The notes: generated by a model not told the origin, from the sequence alone. A DNA stretch of 64,000 nt from Amphiura filiformis (GCF_039555335.1 NC_092642.1:9868752-9932751); one strand, 5' to 3'; numbered from the stretch's first letter, positions 48,238-58,643 are shown. A program made the numbers and translations.

Positions 48238-50892
48238 GCTAGACAGTAGATTTATAAAATCAAATGGGTGGAAAACCTAACACTATTATTATTATATAAA
48301 CATTATAACCCAAACGTTATTAAAATGCAAAAGTATATAAAAAGCAATCGGAAATTCAAAGGAAGAGGCTTACGCATCGTACACTGGAACATAGAAACAT
48401 TCAAACATTACAAACTAGCGCATGAGATCAAATTAATGATGCTTAATCGTTATTCTTAATAATCAAAGAAGAACCACGCACCGCACACTAGCACAACTTG
48501 CAAGAATTACCTAACAGATCATTCTGTGCTATCCATTTCATGCTCCGTACATTGTCCGGGAGAGTAAGCTTCGTTTCATCTTTATACTTCATGATGACAT
48601 GTTGTTTGAGTCTTGAAAATGCATTGATGAAGATGTTAGCTTGTTCGTTCGTCATTACACTCATGTAGGTACTAAAATTGAAGATGATTGTACCGTGATG
48701 TCCTGATTGGCGGATGAAAGCATCAAGATCCTAGAAAAAGCAGGTATAAGGCTATGAATGTTTTGAGTCATCCAGCTAGTAGAAAATAGACAATAATATG
48801 AATCAAATTCTGGACTCACCAACGATTTTTTAGTTTCGTCGTGACCTGTTCACCGGGTCGTCATCAGATTGCGCAGAGATTTGACTGGTTTGGTCACGTG
48901 ATGGTAATCGGCGAGGAAGTAGTCACCGAATTTACCAACAAGTTATGGACTAAAGGAGCGGTCACTAATGTTGAAAAGCATAGTTTGAATCCCCCACGGA
49001 ACCCAATGTCCCCGCGTTGTATGGCTTACCAAAGATTCATAAGCACGATCCGATCCCTGTACGACCTAGTCAGCAGCAGTCACCTACAATTAGGCCAAAT
49101 ACGCCGACAAGGTTCTTGCTCTGTTGGTTAGCAAAACCCCCCATCACATTAAGAACAGTCAAACTTTCTTGGATATTGTCAAAGACATTAAGTTACAACC
49201 AAACGATAACATCTTACGATGTTAACGCATTGTTAACATCCATTCCACCGGATGATATTCTAAAAGCAGTTACCAAGTCCCTTAAAAATGACCTCAACCT
49301 CAGCGAGCGCACAAATCTGAATGTTGAACAATTATTGTCTGGGTTGGCCGATATCTGTCTGAACACTATTCCTCGTACAAAGGACCATACTATAAGCATA
49401 TCCATGGCTGTGTTATGGGATCCCCCTTTCACCAATTGGTATTGACTTACACATGTGGAAGAATTTGAGCAATATGTCCTGAAGAATTTTCCAGGCAAAC
49501 CTCAAAGACTCTGGCTTCAGATACGTGGATGATACATTCGTTGTTATTGATCGGAACGAACAAGACAACTTTTTTAAGTATATCAATCAAGTTGGCGCCA
49601 GCATCAAGTTTACTCAGGAAAGTTGCAAAGACAATCGGCTTGCTTTCCTAGACAATGCTAGACTGTCTTGTTCAAGTTAACCCTGATAACACCCTCAGTA
49701 CTACTGTTTTCAGGAAACCTACCCATACTGACCAATACCTTCAGTTTGGGTCACATCACCCCCTTGGTCACAAATTAGGGGTGATCCGTACCTTATATCA
49801 CCGCGCGGACACCATTACTTCAGAAGGACAAAGATCCCATCCCCAGTGCCCTTCAACAGTGCGGCTGCCCAGACTGGGATTTTGAAAAAGCCATTACAAC
49901 CAGAGACACCCCACAACAAAATAACACGGGAAATATCTGCATGTATGCAAAGCCTCGGTTATAATTAAGGTCAAATTCATTGTACTTCATGAATAGCATT
50001 TTAGCAAGTTCATTGAGCATGCCGAGTGGAAATAAATTACCTCATTTAAAGGTTGTATTGGCCTTGCCATTAGTCCTCCCATTGGTATAACATGAGGTGG
50101 TAATAGTCTTGGGAAATCCAAAGCAAAGTGTGTTCTGACGAATATAAGTTCTGCTTCCATGCATAGCTGAGATGTTGGTTTATTCATCTGGAGATATTCT
50201 GACGAAACTTCTGTCATTAACACAAGTATGTAGTAGGAGAGGAAGCCTTTGATGTTTTCAATTGTGCTCTGTAGTCGCTGAATAAAATCCATGTGTTGAT
50301 CAAAGTCTAACAAATCTCCCGGGTGATAAGATGGATTCCGTTGTGCTCTTATAAGCCATGCCATATATGGGTTCGTCAGCATTTGACCCATTAAAACGTA
50401 TGGTACCTTAATGGCGTTCGCTATGTGACCAAATTCGATATTCAAATCCTCAAAAAATGCCAAGTCGAAGGTTTGATTGCGAAGTTGTTTCATGAGTTCT
50501 GAATTATTGAATAACGCGGTCTTGTATCTTCGTATCGGTGGTATGATCAATTTACTCAAATCGATGAATGCGTCGTTTAACTTTCCTTGCAAAGCTGCAG
50601 TAGCAATAGCGTCTTTGAAAGCTAAATAGAATTCTTCAGGATACCCACCTTTGACTTTTATCAGTTTGTAAGTATTCTCAGCGTCATCATCAAAAAGGTT
50701 ACTAATTTCCTCAGGAACAACGAAGGTAACATCATGTCCTCTTGTGGCTAATGCGTTGGCAACAAATTTTGCATTGAATCCAGAACTACCATTATCCGTG
50801 GAGTAAAAAAGGTACTTGGCCGTTTCAACGATTGAAATGAAGCAAACAAGAAGAAGAAGAATTCTTACCATAGAGAATGACGAAGTAGCCAT
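47209..50892 (-). CDS. UGT: UDP-glycosyltransferase (UGT, GT1 family), complete four-exon gene
   Basis: Transfers a sugar from a UDP-sugar to small lipophilic acceptors; UGTs of this layout sit in the ER membrane facing the lumen. Exons on the minus strand: 50892-50041, 48730-48511, 48067-47848, 47518-47209. All junctions are GT-AG, and the phases (0, 1, 2) join without a stop to give 533 residues, the usual family length. A signal peptide spans about residues 1-25. The UGT signature is complete, with FISHCGCNG at 365-373 and IPLFHDQ at 387-393. One membrane segment lies at about 485-509, and the protein ends KKPE, a KKXX ER-retrieval signal. The residue aligned with the catalytic His of vertebrate UGTs (GSH) is Ser37 (GSS), and the partner Asp position looks like Glu. 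The fold is intact but standard catalysis is uncertain. The symbol is family level only. Confidence 0.93.
47848..48067 (-). CDS. UGT: UGT exon 3: donor-sugar signature motif
   Basis: The acceptor TTTCCTTTAG completes the split Gly codon and continues HTSTRLFISHCGCNG. The exon carries the whole GT1 signature, including H368, E376, P383, P388, D392 and Q393. It ends LKNQ plus a split codon before GTTGGTG. Its length of 220 bp equals, as I recall it, the corresponding vertebrate UGT exon, which supports conserved gene structure. Confidence 0.92.
48114..48156. repeat. (CAAA)n microsatellite in UGT intron 2
   Basis: A short A-rich array with CAAA units lies 47 bases upstream (in gene sense) of the exon 3 acceptor. 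It is T/G-rich on the gene strand and so does not disturb the polypyrimidine tract. Confidence 0.9.
48197..48234. repeat. (AT)n microsatellite in UGT intron 2
   Basis: An almost perfect dinucleotide AT run of about 38 bases. It is likely length-variable between individuals. Confidence 0.92.
48511..48730 (-). CDS. UGT: UGT exon 2: start of the UDP-sugar-binding domain
   Basis: The acceptor TTTTTCTAG is followed by DLDAFIRQSG, which matches the family's LxxF(M/I)xxSG segment, and the exon ends at MKWIAQNDLLG, the conserved W-x-PQNDLLGH region. It is 220 bp and has a GTAATT donor after phase 1. It is too short for the six-frame list because it has no internal start, but frame and splice phase fit both neighbours exactly. 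Confidence 0.9.
48845..49975 (+). mobile_element. Penelope-like retroelement fragment, frameshifted, inside UGT intron 1
   Basis: The fragment lies antisense to the host gene. It shows the typical order of Penelope-like reverse transcriptases: YGLPKIHKHDPIPVRP near 49017, YDVNALLTSIP near 49220, a MGSP block near 49416, the catalytic YVDDTFVV near 49525, then RLAFLDN, and finally RKPTHTDQYL with HHPLGHKLGVIRTL near 49710-49795. These blocks lie in different frames with stops between them, so the copy is dead. No GIY-YIG endonuclease domain or terminal repeats were recognised, so it is probably truncated at both ends. Confidence 0.85.
49017..49445 (+). pseudogene. Reverse transcriptase fragment (Penelope-like)
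   Basis: This is the longest open stretch of the element (142 codons). It begins at the fingers motif YGLPKIHK and runs through YDVNALLTSIP, the first catalytic aspartate region of the RT palm. It is cut by a frameshift before the YVDD block, which is read in another frame from about 49498. It is not expected to give a working enzyme. Confidence 0.8.
50041..50892 (-). CDS. UGT: UGT exon 1: signal peptide and acceptor-binding domain
   Basis: This exon encodes residues 1-284. ATG at 50892 is the first Met before a hydrophobic leader (ILLLLVCFISIV), so the start is well placed. Family hallmarks are RGHDVTFVVPE after the leader, and HVIPMGG close to the exon end. It ends in GAG before a GTAATT donor, phase 0. 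As in vertebrate UGTs, the whole acceptor-binding half is a single large exon. Confidence 0.93.
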
Positions 50893-51061
50893 AATAAAAT
50901 CGAATGTATAAGCCCTTTTTGCGTCTCAGTTCTTCATATTGCAGAACACGATATGCACAACACACTTTCCATTAATTCTATGGTCCAACAGTTCGGGACA
51001 ATCATAAACACTCACGCCTGAATGGAACTTATTATTTTCATAACAAATATCACACTATATA

Positions 51062-52154
51062 CAGGGTGTAACAATAAAATTTGTACAATTTTGAAAATAG
51101 AATGACACAAGTATGCCGATTATTTTGTGGTTTTTTTGATATTTATATGTCTATCATGATAATTTCTTTAGCCACCAGCTAAGCTTTGTTTCAGTAAAAT
51201 CGACGGTATAAAAGTGAAGATATGGTCAATTATGTATCCTAGTCTTAAAACCGCTTGGGCCACTTTTGTCTAAAATGTTACAAAAGTGACTGAGTAGAGT
51301 TGAACCATGGACGATGATCTTACGATAGGTAGTTATAAACAATTGGGTATTCGAAGTGGTAGAAATGATTACATAATAGAATATCTCCTTGAGTTTATGA
51401 AAGTCACAACTAAGCACTGACATAACAACCTTATTTACTAGAAATCATGGCTGCAGCTTCAACCCCAATTCACGTTGGAAGAGCGTATTTTTATGGTTGT
51501 GACATTCGGTGTAGCACATGGAGTCAAGCAGAAACCATAAGTTTGTTTATAGCTCATTTTCCAAACTCACGTATTCCATCAAGGCATACAATTACATATA
51601 ACTTTGAGAAGTATGTAGAATTTGTTAACAGAAATGCTGGCAATAGTGGTCGCCCCAGAACAGCTAGAAGCCCAGCTGAACTTAATTTCAAAATTGTTTT
51701 GTACTTATGGATGCAAAAACTGTTCTCAGTTTTACCAATGATATCTCAGGGATATGAGAAATTACTTTATTTATAAGATAATTTGAATGAAATTTCATGA
51801 CTTTCATAGATTTTAAAGAAATATCATATTATTATTAAGTTCATGTTAATTATATGAAGAAACACCACTTATAATTCTTTTGTGTCAGTTCTTTGATGTT
51901 TAATGCGCGATAAGCATATCTACGTGGTTCAAACTTGATATGCGCAAACATGGCAAAGTGGCCCAACACGTTTTCTGGATGTTTACTTAATCGGACATAA
52001 CTTTTGAACCCGATCTAGTAAAGAAACCAACTAAACGTCTTCTTTTAGCCAAGATATTACTGATTGTATTGCATATAACATTTGTACCATACCTCTTTTA
52101 GTTTTTTCCTGAGAAACCAAAATGCAATTGTATAAATTTTATTGTTACACCCTG
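51062..52154 (+). mobile_element. Tc1/mariner-superfamily element with TA target site, upstream of UGT
   Basis: The ends are CAGGGTGTAACAATAAAATT and its inverted counterpart, giving a terminal inverted repeat of about 30 bp, flanked by TA on both sides (51060-51061 and 52155-52156). The element is 1093 bp. Inside, at 51447, is a piece of a transposase DNA-binding domain; the C-terminal catalytic part is missing, so it is an internally deleted, non-autonomous copy. Its left end lies about 170 bases upstream of the UGT start codon, so it occupies what should be the UGT promoter region. Confidence 0.85.
51447..51776 (+). pseudogene. Transposase N-terminal fragment (helix-turn-helix region)
   Basis: The reading frame shows WSQAETISLFIAHFPNSRIP followed by EKYVEFVNRNAGNSGRPRTA. 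This resembles the N-terminal DNA-binding part of Tc1/mariner-superfamily transposases in which an HTH is followed by a basic GRPRT linker. The DDE domain is absent and the frame then runs into unrelated sequence. Confidence 0.7.
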
Positions 52155-52380
52155 TACACAGTAAATAAAAATCCCTTTTAAAAGGAATGCGTCTGATCTA
52201 GAGAGATGATTGGATGCGTTGTGGACATGGGAACATACTTGAAGAATCAGGAATAAAATACTAGTATGTTTTCTCATGGTGGTTTATTAGTCGACATAAA
52301 AATAAATGTAGTTGGTGGTAATTAAATATAAAAACGATAAGAAAGTTTTGATATCTTGACAATTTTTTGGGATAAAAGAT

Positions 52381-52396
52381 AGCCCTGAAAAGGGCT
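52381..52396 (-). promoter_or_regulatory. Histone-type mRNA 3' stem-loop after the transposase stop
   Basis: On the minus strand the sequence is AGCCCTTTTCAGGGCT: a 6-bp stem with a TTTC loop. It begins exactly 33 nt after the transposase stop codon. The replication-dependent histone consensus is GGCYCTTTTCAGRGCC; here only the outermost G-C pair is replaced by A-T. A purine-rich stretch (CCCAAAAAATTG), about where a U7-binding element would lie, follows. Confidence 0.6.
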
Positions 52397-52429
52397 GCTT
52401 GGTTTGTCTTTGGTTCCTCTGAAATGAAT

Positions 52430-52813
52430 TTACTGTGCTGCTTTTACCTCTACCCGGTTGCCGCCTTGACGAATACAGGTTTCAGCCCTGGTACTCATTG
52501 CATCAAAAGTGCGTTGTGTACCAACCTAATGTGCGCCGGATACTTGCGAATTAGTAATACGGTTGCGAAGATCTTGGAGGCTAGCTGGTGATCATCGATC
52601 ATAGACGTCGTGTTGGATTTTGCCCCAAAGGAAGAAATCAAGTGATGTGAGGTCTGGTGATCTTGCAGGCCACTCCACAGCATGACCCATTCCAAACCTC
52701 ATCCATGGACAGAGTGAAAACGGGTATTCGCGAAACGCGAATTCGCGTCTGGCCATAGTCACAAAATTATTCCGGCGATGCCGACAGCTGATAAATTTAA
52801 AAGTTTGGGTCAA
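52430..52813 (-). pseudogene. Transposase C-terminal fragment, Tc1/mariner superfamily, decayed
   Basis: Read on the minus strand, a frame gives GMGHAVEWPARSPDLTSLDF and then FLWGKI, the catalytic-core block typical of this superfamily. A frameshift follows, then the C-terminal block containing RAETCIRQGGN, and the stop codon at 52432-52430. It is close in sequence to the copy at 39.6-39.84 kb, including the C-terminus and the sequence beyond the stop. Terminal repeats of this copy were not found. Confidence 0.75.
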
Positions 52814-53061
52814 TCGTAAACAAAAACCAGCAGAAGACTACATCTACCATGTCTACGATTGCGCGTCTATTATATATCACAGTACACCCTATCAAGTACC
52901 GACCAACGAGGTAAATGGGGATAGACCGGCATGCTCGCCGGACAGATTGATGAGCAGTGATGAGTCGTATGCTCATGTTTGCGTGTTGCCGGTTCGTTAT
53001 CAAACCCTGAATTGCCCGCTATGATATAAAACATGGTTTCAAAGGCAGCACCAAATATTAT

Positions 53062-53250
53062 ACAAATATTTACTGCTCATGAGGCCTCTGGTGGAATCTA
53101 TTGGTCCCCGAGGTGAACTGGAGACCGTGGGCCTACTATATTCCCGAGACCGCCAGGTCGAGGGAAAATAGTAGGTTCGCGGTCTCCAGTTCACCGAGGG
53201 GACCAATAGATTCCACCAGATCCCGAATTTAGAGCAGTAAATATTTGTTT
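53062..53250. mobile_element. Foldback element, arms of about 85 bp
   Basis: ACAAATATTTACTGCTC and GGTGGAATCTATTGGTCCCC are inverted across a short centre with CCGCCAGGTC. Arms are near-perfect over the inner 60 bases (GGTGAACTGGAGACCG). Confidence 0.88.
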
Positions 53251-53935
53251 TATATCTTTCATTAATATATACTTTGTTCATTGATTGGTAAAATATTAGA
53301 AACGCATACATGTATATAGGCTAGGCCTAGACAAGGCTAAGCTCGAGCCTTGCTTTGTTTTGATGCACATGCACACAGCACACACACAGTTGAATGGCTA
53401 ACATGGCTAAAGCTTGCCGTGAAAATGTACTATTTATGCAATACCGCCGTGAAACGAGTAACCCGGGCGAGTAACCATGTTCTATGTTATTTCACCGTCA
53501 ATATTAAGATACTGAACGTGATACTGAACTCAGATTATGCCATGAAACCGCCGTATTTTAGCTGCAGTTCTGTGCGGCTGCTTTCTACACATTAATACCC
53601 TAAAACCAGTACTGAAATCCCGCTTACGTGGCGAGTTGCACCGACCACTAGGAACTGCGACGCAGGATCGAGGTCATAGGGCATAGTACTGCTATTTCAC
53701 TAGGGAAATAGTACTTTAATAGTACCCCGTTCCCTCATCAATCGGCTTTTTGACTGCTTTGCAAAATATTTTTGGTCACATAATACTCGTTTAACCAATT
53801 AATGAACGAGAATATATTAACGATGGATATAATATCAAATTAGCCAAAAGATGTAATCTTTTGTGTATAGATAGACGAAGTTGAACACATATATTTAAAC
53901 GTATTAAATTTCCAAGTGTATCCGCATTTTATGTA
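53251..53935. other. Non-coding, no recognised feature
   Basis: Short open frames; the inverted word CACTAGGGAAATAGTA near 53698 is weak. Confidence 0.4.
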
Positions 53936-54140
53936 CACTGCAAAAACAGTATTTAGAAAGTGAAGACAAGAAATATAGAAACGTTATGTTTAGAATATGG
54001 ATGTCAGAGAAATTGAACACTATCACTGACCAGTGTTCAGAAATTTGACACATATTGTTTAGCTTCTAAATGTGTTTACAAAGTGAAAGCAAAATTGTGT
54101 TTAGAAAAGTGTTTAATTTCTAAACACTGTTTTTGCAGTG
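53936..54140. mobile_element. MITE with TA flanks and CACTGCAAAAACAGT ends
   Basis: The ends are 15-bp inverted repeats with further inverted words (TTTAGAAAGTG/CTTTCTAAA-like) inside. TA lies on both sides. Non-coding. Confidence 0.72.
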
Positions 54141-54638
54141 TAATTATTTATTTCTAACAATAAGGGAATGCAAGCACATCCTCTAAATCCAGTAGGTTTC
54201 GTCTGTGTTGCTCGATCATCTCTACTATTTCGCTCTATAGTCGCCATTGTGGTAGAGCTTGTATGGCAACGGGACGAATATACAGCACTATAAATTGCGC
54301 TAAAACATTGGTACACAGTAAAGTTGAACATGCTAAAATATTTAATTCATCTAAATTTATTTTCCCATACATGCTAAAGTAAAAGTTACCATTTTAATCA
54401 CCCGTTACTAAGCTGTGTTAAAGTAGGTCAGTTAGGTCACAGGTGTAGAACTTTTCCTATCATACATGTATGTGTATGGCGACATTCTTGGTGGCGCTAT
54501 TTAATTCAATTTACTCAGCTCCCACCATTAGTAGTTCATTGAGTTCCCGACGTTGAGCCGAAATAAATCACGGGATTTTGGCAGAAAGTTTTTGCCGAAA
54601 CCCCGGGATTTCGACAAGCCGACATCACAGGATTGCCA

Positions 54639-54667
54639 CCCTAACCCTAACCCCAACCCTATCCCTA
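54639..54667. repeat. Short telomere-like CCCTAA run
   Basis: Four to five imperfect CCCTAA/CCCCAA/CCCTAT units. They are too few to claim an interstitial telomere, and the surrounding sequence has a CCCGGGATTT inverted context suggesting a repeat. Confidence 0.4.
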
Positions 54668-54781
54668 AGCTCTGCCCAAATCCCGGGATTTAGCCATTTC
54701 ATCTATTCGGCGCTACACCGTACCGGGCTCCTATTGCAATACTTTGCTATATCAGTATTACAAAATGGATAAACATGGATT

Positions 54782-54988
54782 CTAATTCTTAATAGAAACG
54801 TAATCAATCGATAGCGCGGACATTTCTTCACTCGCAAACCACCGGAATTCGTCATAGGTTTGCGTTGTTAAAAGAAAACCGATGAATTGAGTGCCCTCCC
54901 AAGCATACCCGTCTGTACTCCATGGTAGAGGTGCAGGGTGAACTAGACTCGTGAGTAAGAAGAAATGTTGACCCGGATCTGTTACCAC
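54782..54988 (-). CDS. Open frame of unknown nature, possible exon
   Basis: A 68-codon frame with protein-like composition, including WSTDGYAWEGTQFIGFLLTT and YDEFRWFASEEMSALSIDYV, ending in a stop. The minus strand before it has CAG at a plausible acceptor, but pyrimidine content is poor. I do not recognise the family and it does not look like the missing alpha-arrestin C-terminus (no PPxY). Confidence 0.18.
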   Translation of the reverse strand: MVTDPGQHFFLLTSLVHPAPLPWSTDGYAWEGTQFIGFLLTTQTYDEFRWFASEEMSALSIDYVSIKN

Positions 54989-55147
54989 CGCGGTGGTAGC
55001 AGATAGCTATTGCATACAGCCTTAATCGTAGTCGCTGTCTTCTTGCTATTTAATCATCTTGATCACCGTTTTTTTAAATTGAAATGTAACGAATCCCGAT
55101 TAATATATCAATCCTCTGCTTCAGCGTGATGTAAGCAAGCAGATTAT

Positions 55148-55240
55148 TGAGGGAGCATCGGTGGCGTAACCGGGCCGGGGGGGGGGTGGATATAGGGGAT
55201 GCATCCCGGGAAACTGCCCCCCCCCCGGACTGTCCCTTTG
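55148..55240. mobile_element. Possible transposon end with G/C runs
   Basis: GGTGGCGTAACCGGGCC followed by a run of G, then a C run and a GGGACAG word, recalls the CAGTGGCGTAGCC ends at 33.05 and 42.3 kb. No partner end was found. Confidence 0.3.
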
Positions 55241-58200
55241 TAAGATCGGGACAGAAAAACTATAAATTTATGACTTAAATCAGTCCTTTTTGAATGCTCT
55301 TTCCCCTCAAACCGCAGACTTTTGCCACGCGATTGGGGGAGCAATATGGGTCGGGCAAACTCGGTGTCTGACTCTGTGGGCGAAATCCGCAACTTCTGCA
55401 TAAACTATGGGGAAATATCCTGGGTTCCTGCACTGATCTGCTTTAATTAATTGATGGTCATCGTCATGATTTTATGTGACGTCACACTGCAGTTTTTGCT
55501 GACTCTGTCTCCATTTCGTCATATGTATGTAGTTTGTGACGGATGGATTATATATGTGGGTGTAAAAGACAAATGTCCCATCACAAAGTTAGTATCATTC
55601 TTATCTCGTATGTCACGTGATCCTTTTACGCACGTGCCGTATGACGGTGCTGAAATGTAAAAAAGACAAGAAAAAGTCGTTAGTCGCAGCAAACTTGGAG
55701 TTCTAACCAGACTTTTTTTTACAATGTAAGTTCCTTGTCCCTTAAATATGCAATAAACAGTTTATCAGTTAGGCATATCACCAGGAGTACACGTAATCAG
55801 ACGACCTTTATACAGTCCAGCTTTCCAGAAAGTGAACTTCGGCTGAGGCAAAAGTTGTCAAATGTTGACAGTTAAACAGGTGTAATTTTTACCAGATTTT
55901 GGTTGAATGAGTTATTTCCCACCTCTCCTCCTTTGAGGTAAAGCATTGGTAAAATGGTGTGAATATGAACTTCTGTAAAGCTTCTTCCCGCAGAATGACA
56001 TTTTAAATCCGTTGTATGCCATGGGAATTCAAGAACCACTCCTATAGTTATAGTCAAGGAGCAATCAGCTGTGCCCTCAATGAATATGAAAAAAAAATGC
56101 ACGTTGCTCAGAAAAAAGTTCAAGTCATACAGGGGTCAAATTTTGAAATTGCCCAGATTATAACGATTCAGAGAAAGTATAGTTTGACCTGTCTCAGGTG
56201 CTTGGTTCTCAAATTATAAGCAAAATGGTCAAAGGCCGCATTTTGGGCTCCACAGGGGTCAAATCCTCAAAATCTCAGATTTTCATAAAAATGGTTGTAT
56301 GCTTTTCGATACAAATTCAAATTAAAAACAGTTTGTACCATTTAGGGTATCTCGCTACACAGTTAACCGATGAGCATGGTGAAAGAGTAGAACATTTGAC
56401 CTTTTTGCTTATCTCGAGTCGCAGACTACATTTAATATACTTTTTCTACATCGTTATTACCAGAGGAATTTGTGTTATATACGTATAACGCAAAACGCTT
56501 CAATAGGTCTTTTTACCAAAAGACCTAGTTGAACCGTATTGACCTTGGCCTATTTGGCGATGTTACCAACGTATACATCTTAGATGGTGCAAACTATTCT
56601 TTACTTTGAATAAATGTTCTTGCAAGACGAGCAATTTGAGACCATTTTGATTAAAATAATATGAGCATTTGTTTGGGTTTGACCTCTGTGCTTATAACTC
56701 AAGAACCATATGACGCAGGATAACTAAGGCATACTTTTTTCTGAATCGTTTTGAACAGAGGAATACCTTTGTGTGGCTTTGAGCAAAATCTGATCAATTT
56801 TGAAATTTGTCCCCTCTATGATCGATTTTTTAGCGCCACAACTCTTTACTAGTATGAGACTATGAAAGAAACCGTGCTCCTGGGGCACACTTTGGTGATG
56901 GTATCTCAAAAATTGCGTGTTACATTATGCAGTTACTGTCCGTTTTTCCTATTCAGTGCACACACAGCGCTCCAATTGATGATTGACCTTTAGCTCACTC
57001 ACTGTACTGTAGGTATAAGCAATAGACTAGTTAGTGGGCTGGAGGGAAAACCCTTCACCCAATAATAACCATAGAGGCTCACATGTGAATTATAATGTTC
57101 ATCCTTAACATACAATTTGAAGTAAAAAATGTCACGGGAAAGCTGTTGTCGAGCTGTTTTTCCGGAGAGAGTCTTCTAAAATTTCATAACAGTCGGACGT
57201 GTAATTTTAATGACAAATTGTGCTCAACAGCTGACTCAAGATAGCTCCAACTTCGAACGAGCACCATCGTGTGATCGGTTTGATCAATTTTCGCCATAGA
57301 AGCTGTAAATAAACTTCAATTCTTTCCCTCTATGGTCATCTAAAAATGATTAAAATGCGATTTTGGGAAGATTGTTGTCGAGCCCTCCCAAATATGGAGT
57401 TCTGACTGCCCGACAGGGAGCTAAAAAATGGAAAAACTTGTTCCAAACCGTGTTAAGTCTAAAACCACATGTTTCTCATTTACTTGTGTGATACGTCGTA
57501 TCACACAAGATCAGATCACAATAACTGTGACAAGTTTGACATGAGTTGTACCATCAACATGGCTGGATAACAATATGCAGACTTTTGTTCTCATTTCGGA
57601 AACAAAGGCCACGCTCAGTATTGTTACTGTGCGTTTGCTTTGTAATGGTGCTTCCAACTGAAATTATAATTTCATCACAACACATTGCGATATCGCACAG
57701 GTAAATCAGAAACATATGTTTATGGATTTAACCAGGGATATATGAGACACATCCCTGATTTAACATAGTTGAGCTGTTTTCAATGAGGCTTTAAGTCCTG
57801 CAAAGGTCGTGGTGAATTCTGCTGTAGACATGACTGCATAATGATTGTTTTGCCTGCAAAGATAACAAAAAGCATGTCACTGTCTAGCTGATATTTGATT
57901 CAGGGATCCGGGTTGATGCAAGTACCTTGATTGTTAGCTGCATGTTTCCTTTAATAGTAGTTTCAAACCCAGGGTGAAAGGTCCACATAAAGAGGATGGA
58001 AAGGGAATTCAGGAAACACTCGGCCAATACTTTGGCTATGGCTGGTTTCGTAAGCTCAGATTACATAATGCATGATGTACTATACATTGCTGTACAACAG
58101 TGCTAAAAGGTTGTATATGCGTATCATGTGCTATTCTAAACCAAACATAGGGCAGGATTTTGAGTGCAAAAATACGTAACTAAGGGCCATGTGGTTCGCT

Positions 58201-58490
58201 TTAATTTGTAACGCAAGAAGTCAGGATCTTGTGATCACAAATCCCGATTTCTTGTGTTCCTGACTTAGCCAGTTTGAAATAAAGAGATAAAAATAAAGAA
58301 ATAGTTAAGAAACTCAGGATCTCAAGAACTCATGAAATCTTTTCAATTGTCACGGCGTCAGTATTTTTTATGACATTTTTTTTTAGATTATCCACGAAAA
58401 AGCTTAATCCCAAAATTTCAATTAATTCCGATTTTGCGTTTGTGAGTTATGCATGATTATGTGTATTTCACTGTTCCATAGACAATGCGT
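55241..58490. other. Non-coding; searched for the alpha-arrestin 3' exon
   Basis: This stretch should contain the C-terminal exon of the alpha-arrestin if it lies within a few kb, but no minus-strand segment encoding a PPxY or similar tail was found. The region 56100-56300 contains repeated GGTCAAA words of a dispersed repeat. A perfect dyad is annotated separately. Confidence 0.4.
57483..57509. repeat. Perfect 13-bp dyad
   Basis: CTTGTGTGATACG, one T, then CGTATCACACAAG. No flanking inverted ends were seen. Confidence 0.9.
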
Positions 58491-58492
58491 TG

Positions 58493-58522
58493 TAATTTCG
58501 TTCTGGTATACCAGAACGAAAT
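58493..58522. repeat. Perfect 30-base palindrome
   Basis: AATTTCGTTCTGGTA immediately followed by its reverse complement, with no spacer. It could extrude as a cruciform, or be the joined inverted ends of a deleted MITE. Confidence 0.92.
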
Positions 58523-58643
58523 TCAAATTTCACGATATCTTTGCTAAACGAATTAATCTGCAAGAAATTGTTTGTACATAAACATTATGTATAGCCAGAG
58601 GTTTCCAGTGATATAAAAATCTCAACTTTTTTTGAGAAAAGTG

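Noticed and set aside
54639-54667. Interstitial telomere
   Set aside because: Only four to five imperfect units; too short to separate from chance or repeat sequence.
54782-54988. C-terminal exon of the alpha-arrestin
   Set aside because: Right strand and order, but no PPxY or related tail motif and no convincing acceptor; kept only as a low-confidence orphan frame.
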